14,361 bases of DNA, taken from assembly GCA_016234205.1 (NCBI GenBank), contig JACRGN010000058.1:1-14361 (forward strand), read 5' to 3'. Below, one piece after another: positions 14,330 through 14,361 of this stretch; position 1 is the first letter of the stretch; each line of letters opens with the position of its first letter. Position numbers and translations under genes: made by a program. The notes below the pieces were generated by a model, which saw nothing but the letters and a program-made list of their open reading frames with translations, did no database searches and had not been told where the DNA came from. Source of the DNA: Nitrospinota bacterium (lineage in GTDB: Bacteria; Nitrospinota; Nitrospinia; UBA9942).

Positions 14330-14361
14330 GAACACAAATTTCACGAATATACGAATGGCAC
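14330..14361. repeat. ATTCGTGAA-type repeat, cut by window edge
   Basis: On the minus strand this segment reads as three imperfect 9-base units, ATTCGTAT, ATTCGTGAA and ATTTGTGTT, after GTGCCA. The same GTGCCA begins the outer arm of the element at 6-147. The style matches the other periodic palindromes, but the second arm, if any, lies outside the window. Confidence 0.5.

Overview
This AT-rich window looks like a Gram-negative, environmental-type bacterium. Two proteins carry Sec lipoprotein signals and one carries a twin-arginine lipoprotein signal. Poly-Gly tails follow two of the lipidated cysteines, and dispersed hairpin and heptamer repeats occur between and inside genes. The style recalls Nitrospirota, deltaproteobacterial or candidate-phylum genomes, but the window has no rRNA or other marker that fixes the phylum. 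I see no tRNA, rRNA, CRISPR array or transposase gene.

Left part (1-3463). After a palindromic repeat lies one plus-strand gene, a GAF-GGDEF protein whose catalytic site is degenerate but whose c-di-GMP inhibitory site is kept. All later genes are on the minus strand. A toxin-first PIN/antitoxin pair converges on the GGDEF gene. Upstream of the pair lies a Tat-exported, lipidated, metzincin-like metallopeptidase with no canonical start codon in its full reading frame. Its 5' side (3045-3463) holds a good promoter and two unrelated-sequence palindromic repeats.

Middle part (3464-10085), read right to left: a lipoprotein made of about 17 'WPxF/Y' repeats, a KimA-like APC permease, and a large P-type ATPase. 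The ATPase has IIC (Na+,K+-ATPase-like) motifs and an N-terminal PTS EIIA domain. EIIA-Ntr controls K+ transport in enterobacteria, so the three genes read as a possible cation (K+/Na+) homeostasis module with built-in PTS control. This is the most interesting hypothesis in the window.

Right part (10166-14318), also read right to left, is a tightly packed unit: bioF-type alpha-oxoamine synthase, a pseudo-receiver protein (phospho-acceptor Asp replaced by Asn), a small exported protein, and a lipoprotein metallopeptidase with a C-terminal PPC-like domain. Junctions are an ATGA overlap, a 4-base gap and a 20-base overlap, suggesting translational coupling.

Across the window, 7-bp tandem repeats sit inside three coding regions without breaking the frame. 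In the PPC metallopeptidase they form nearly the whole signal peptide. Four intergenic elements show palindromic arms built of roughly 9-bp imperfect repeats, each with a different base sequence.
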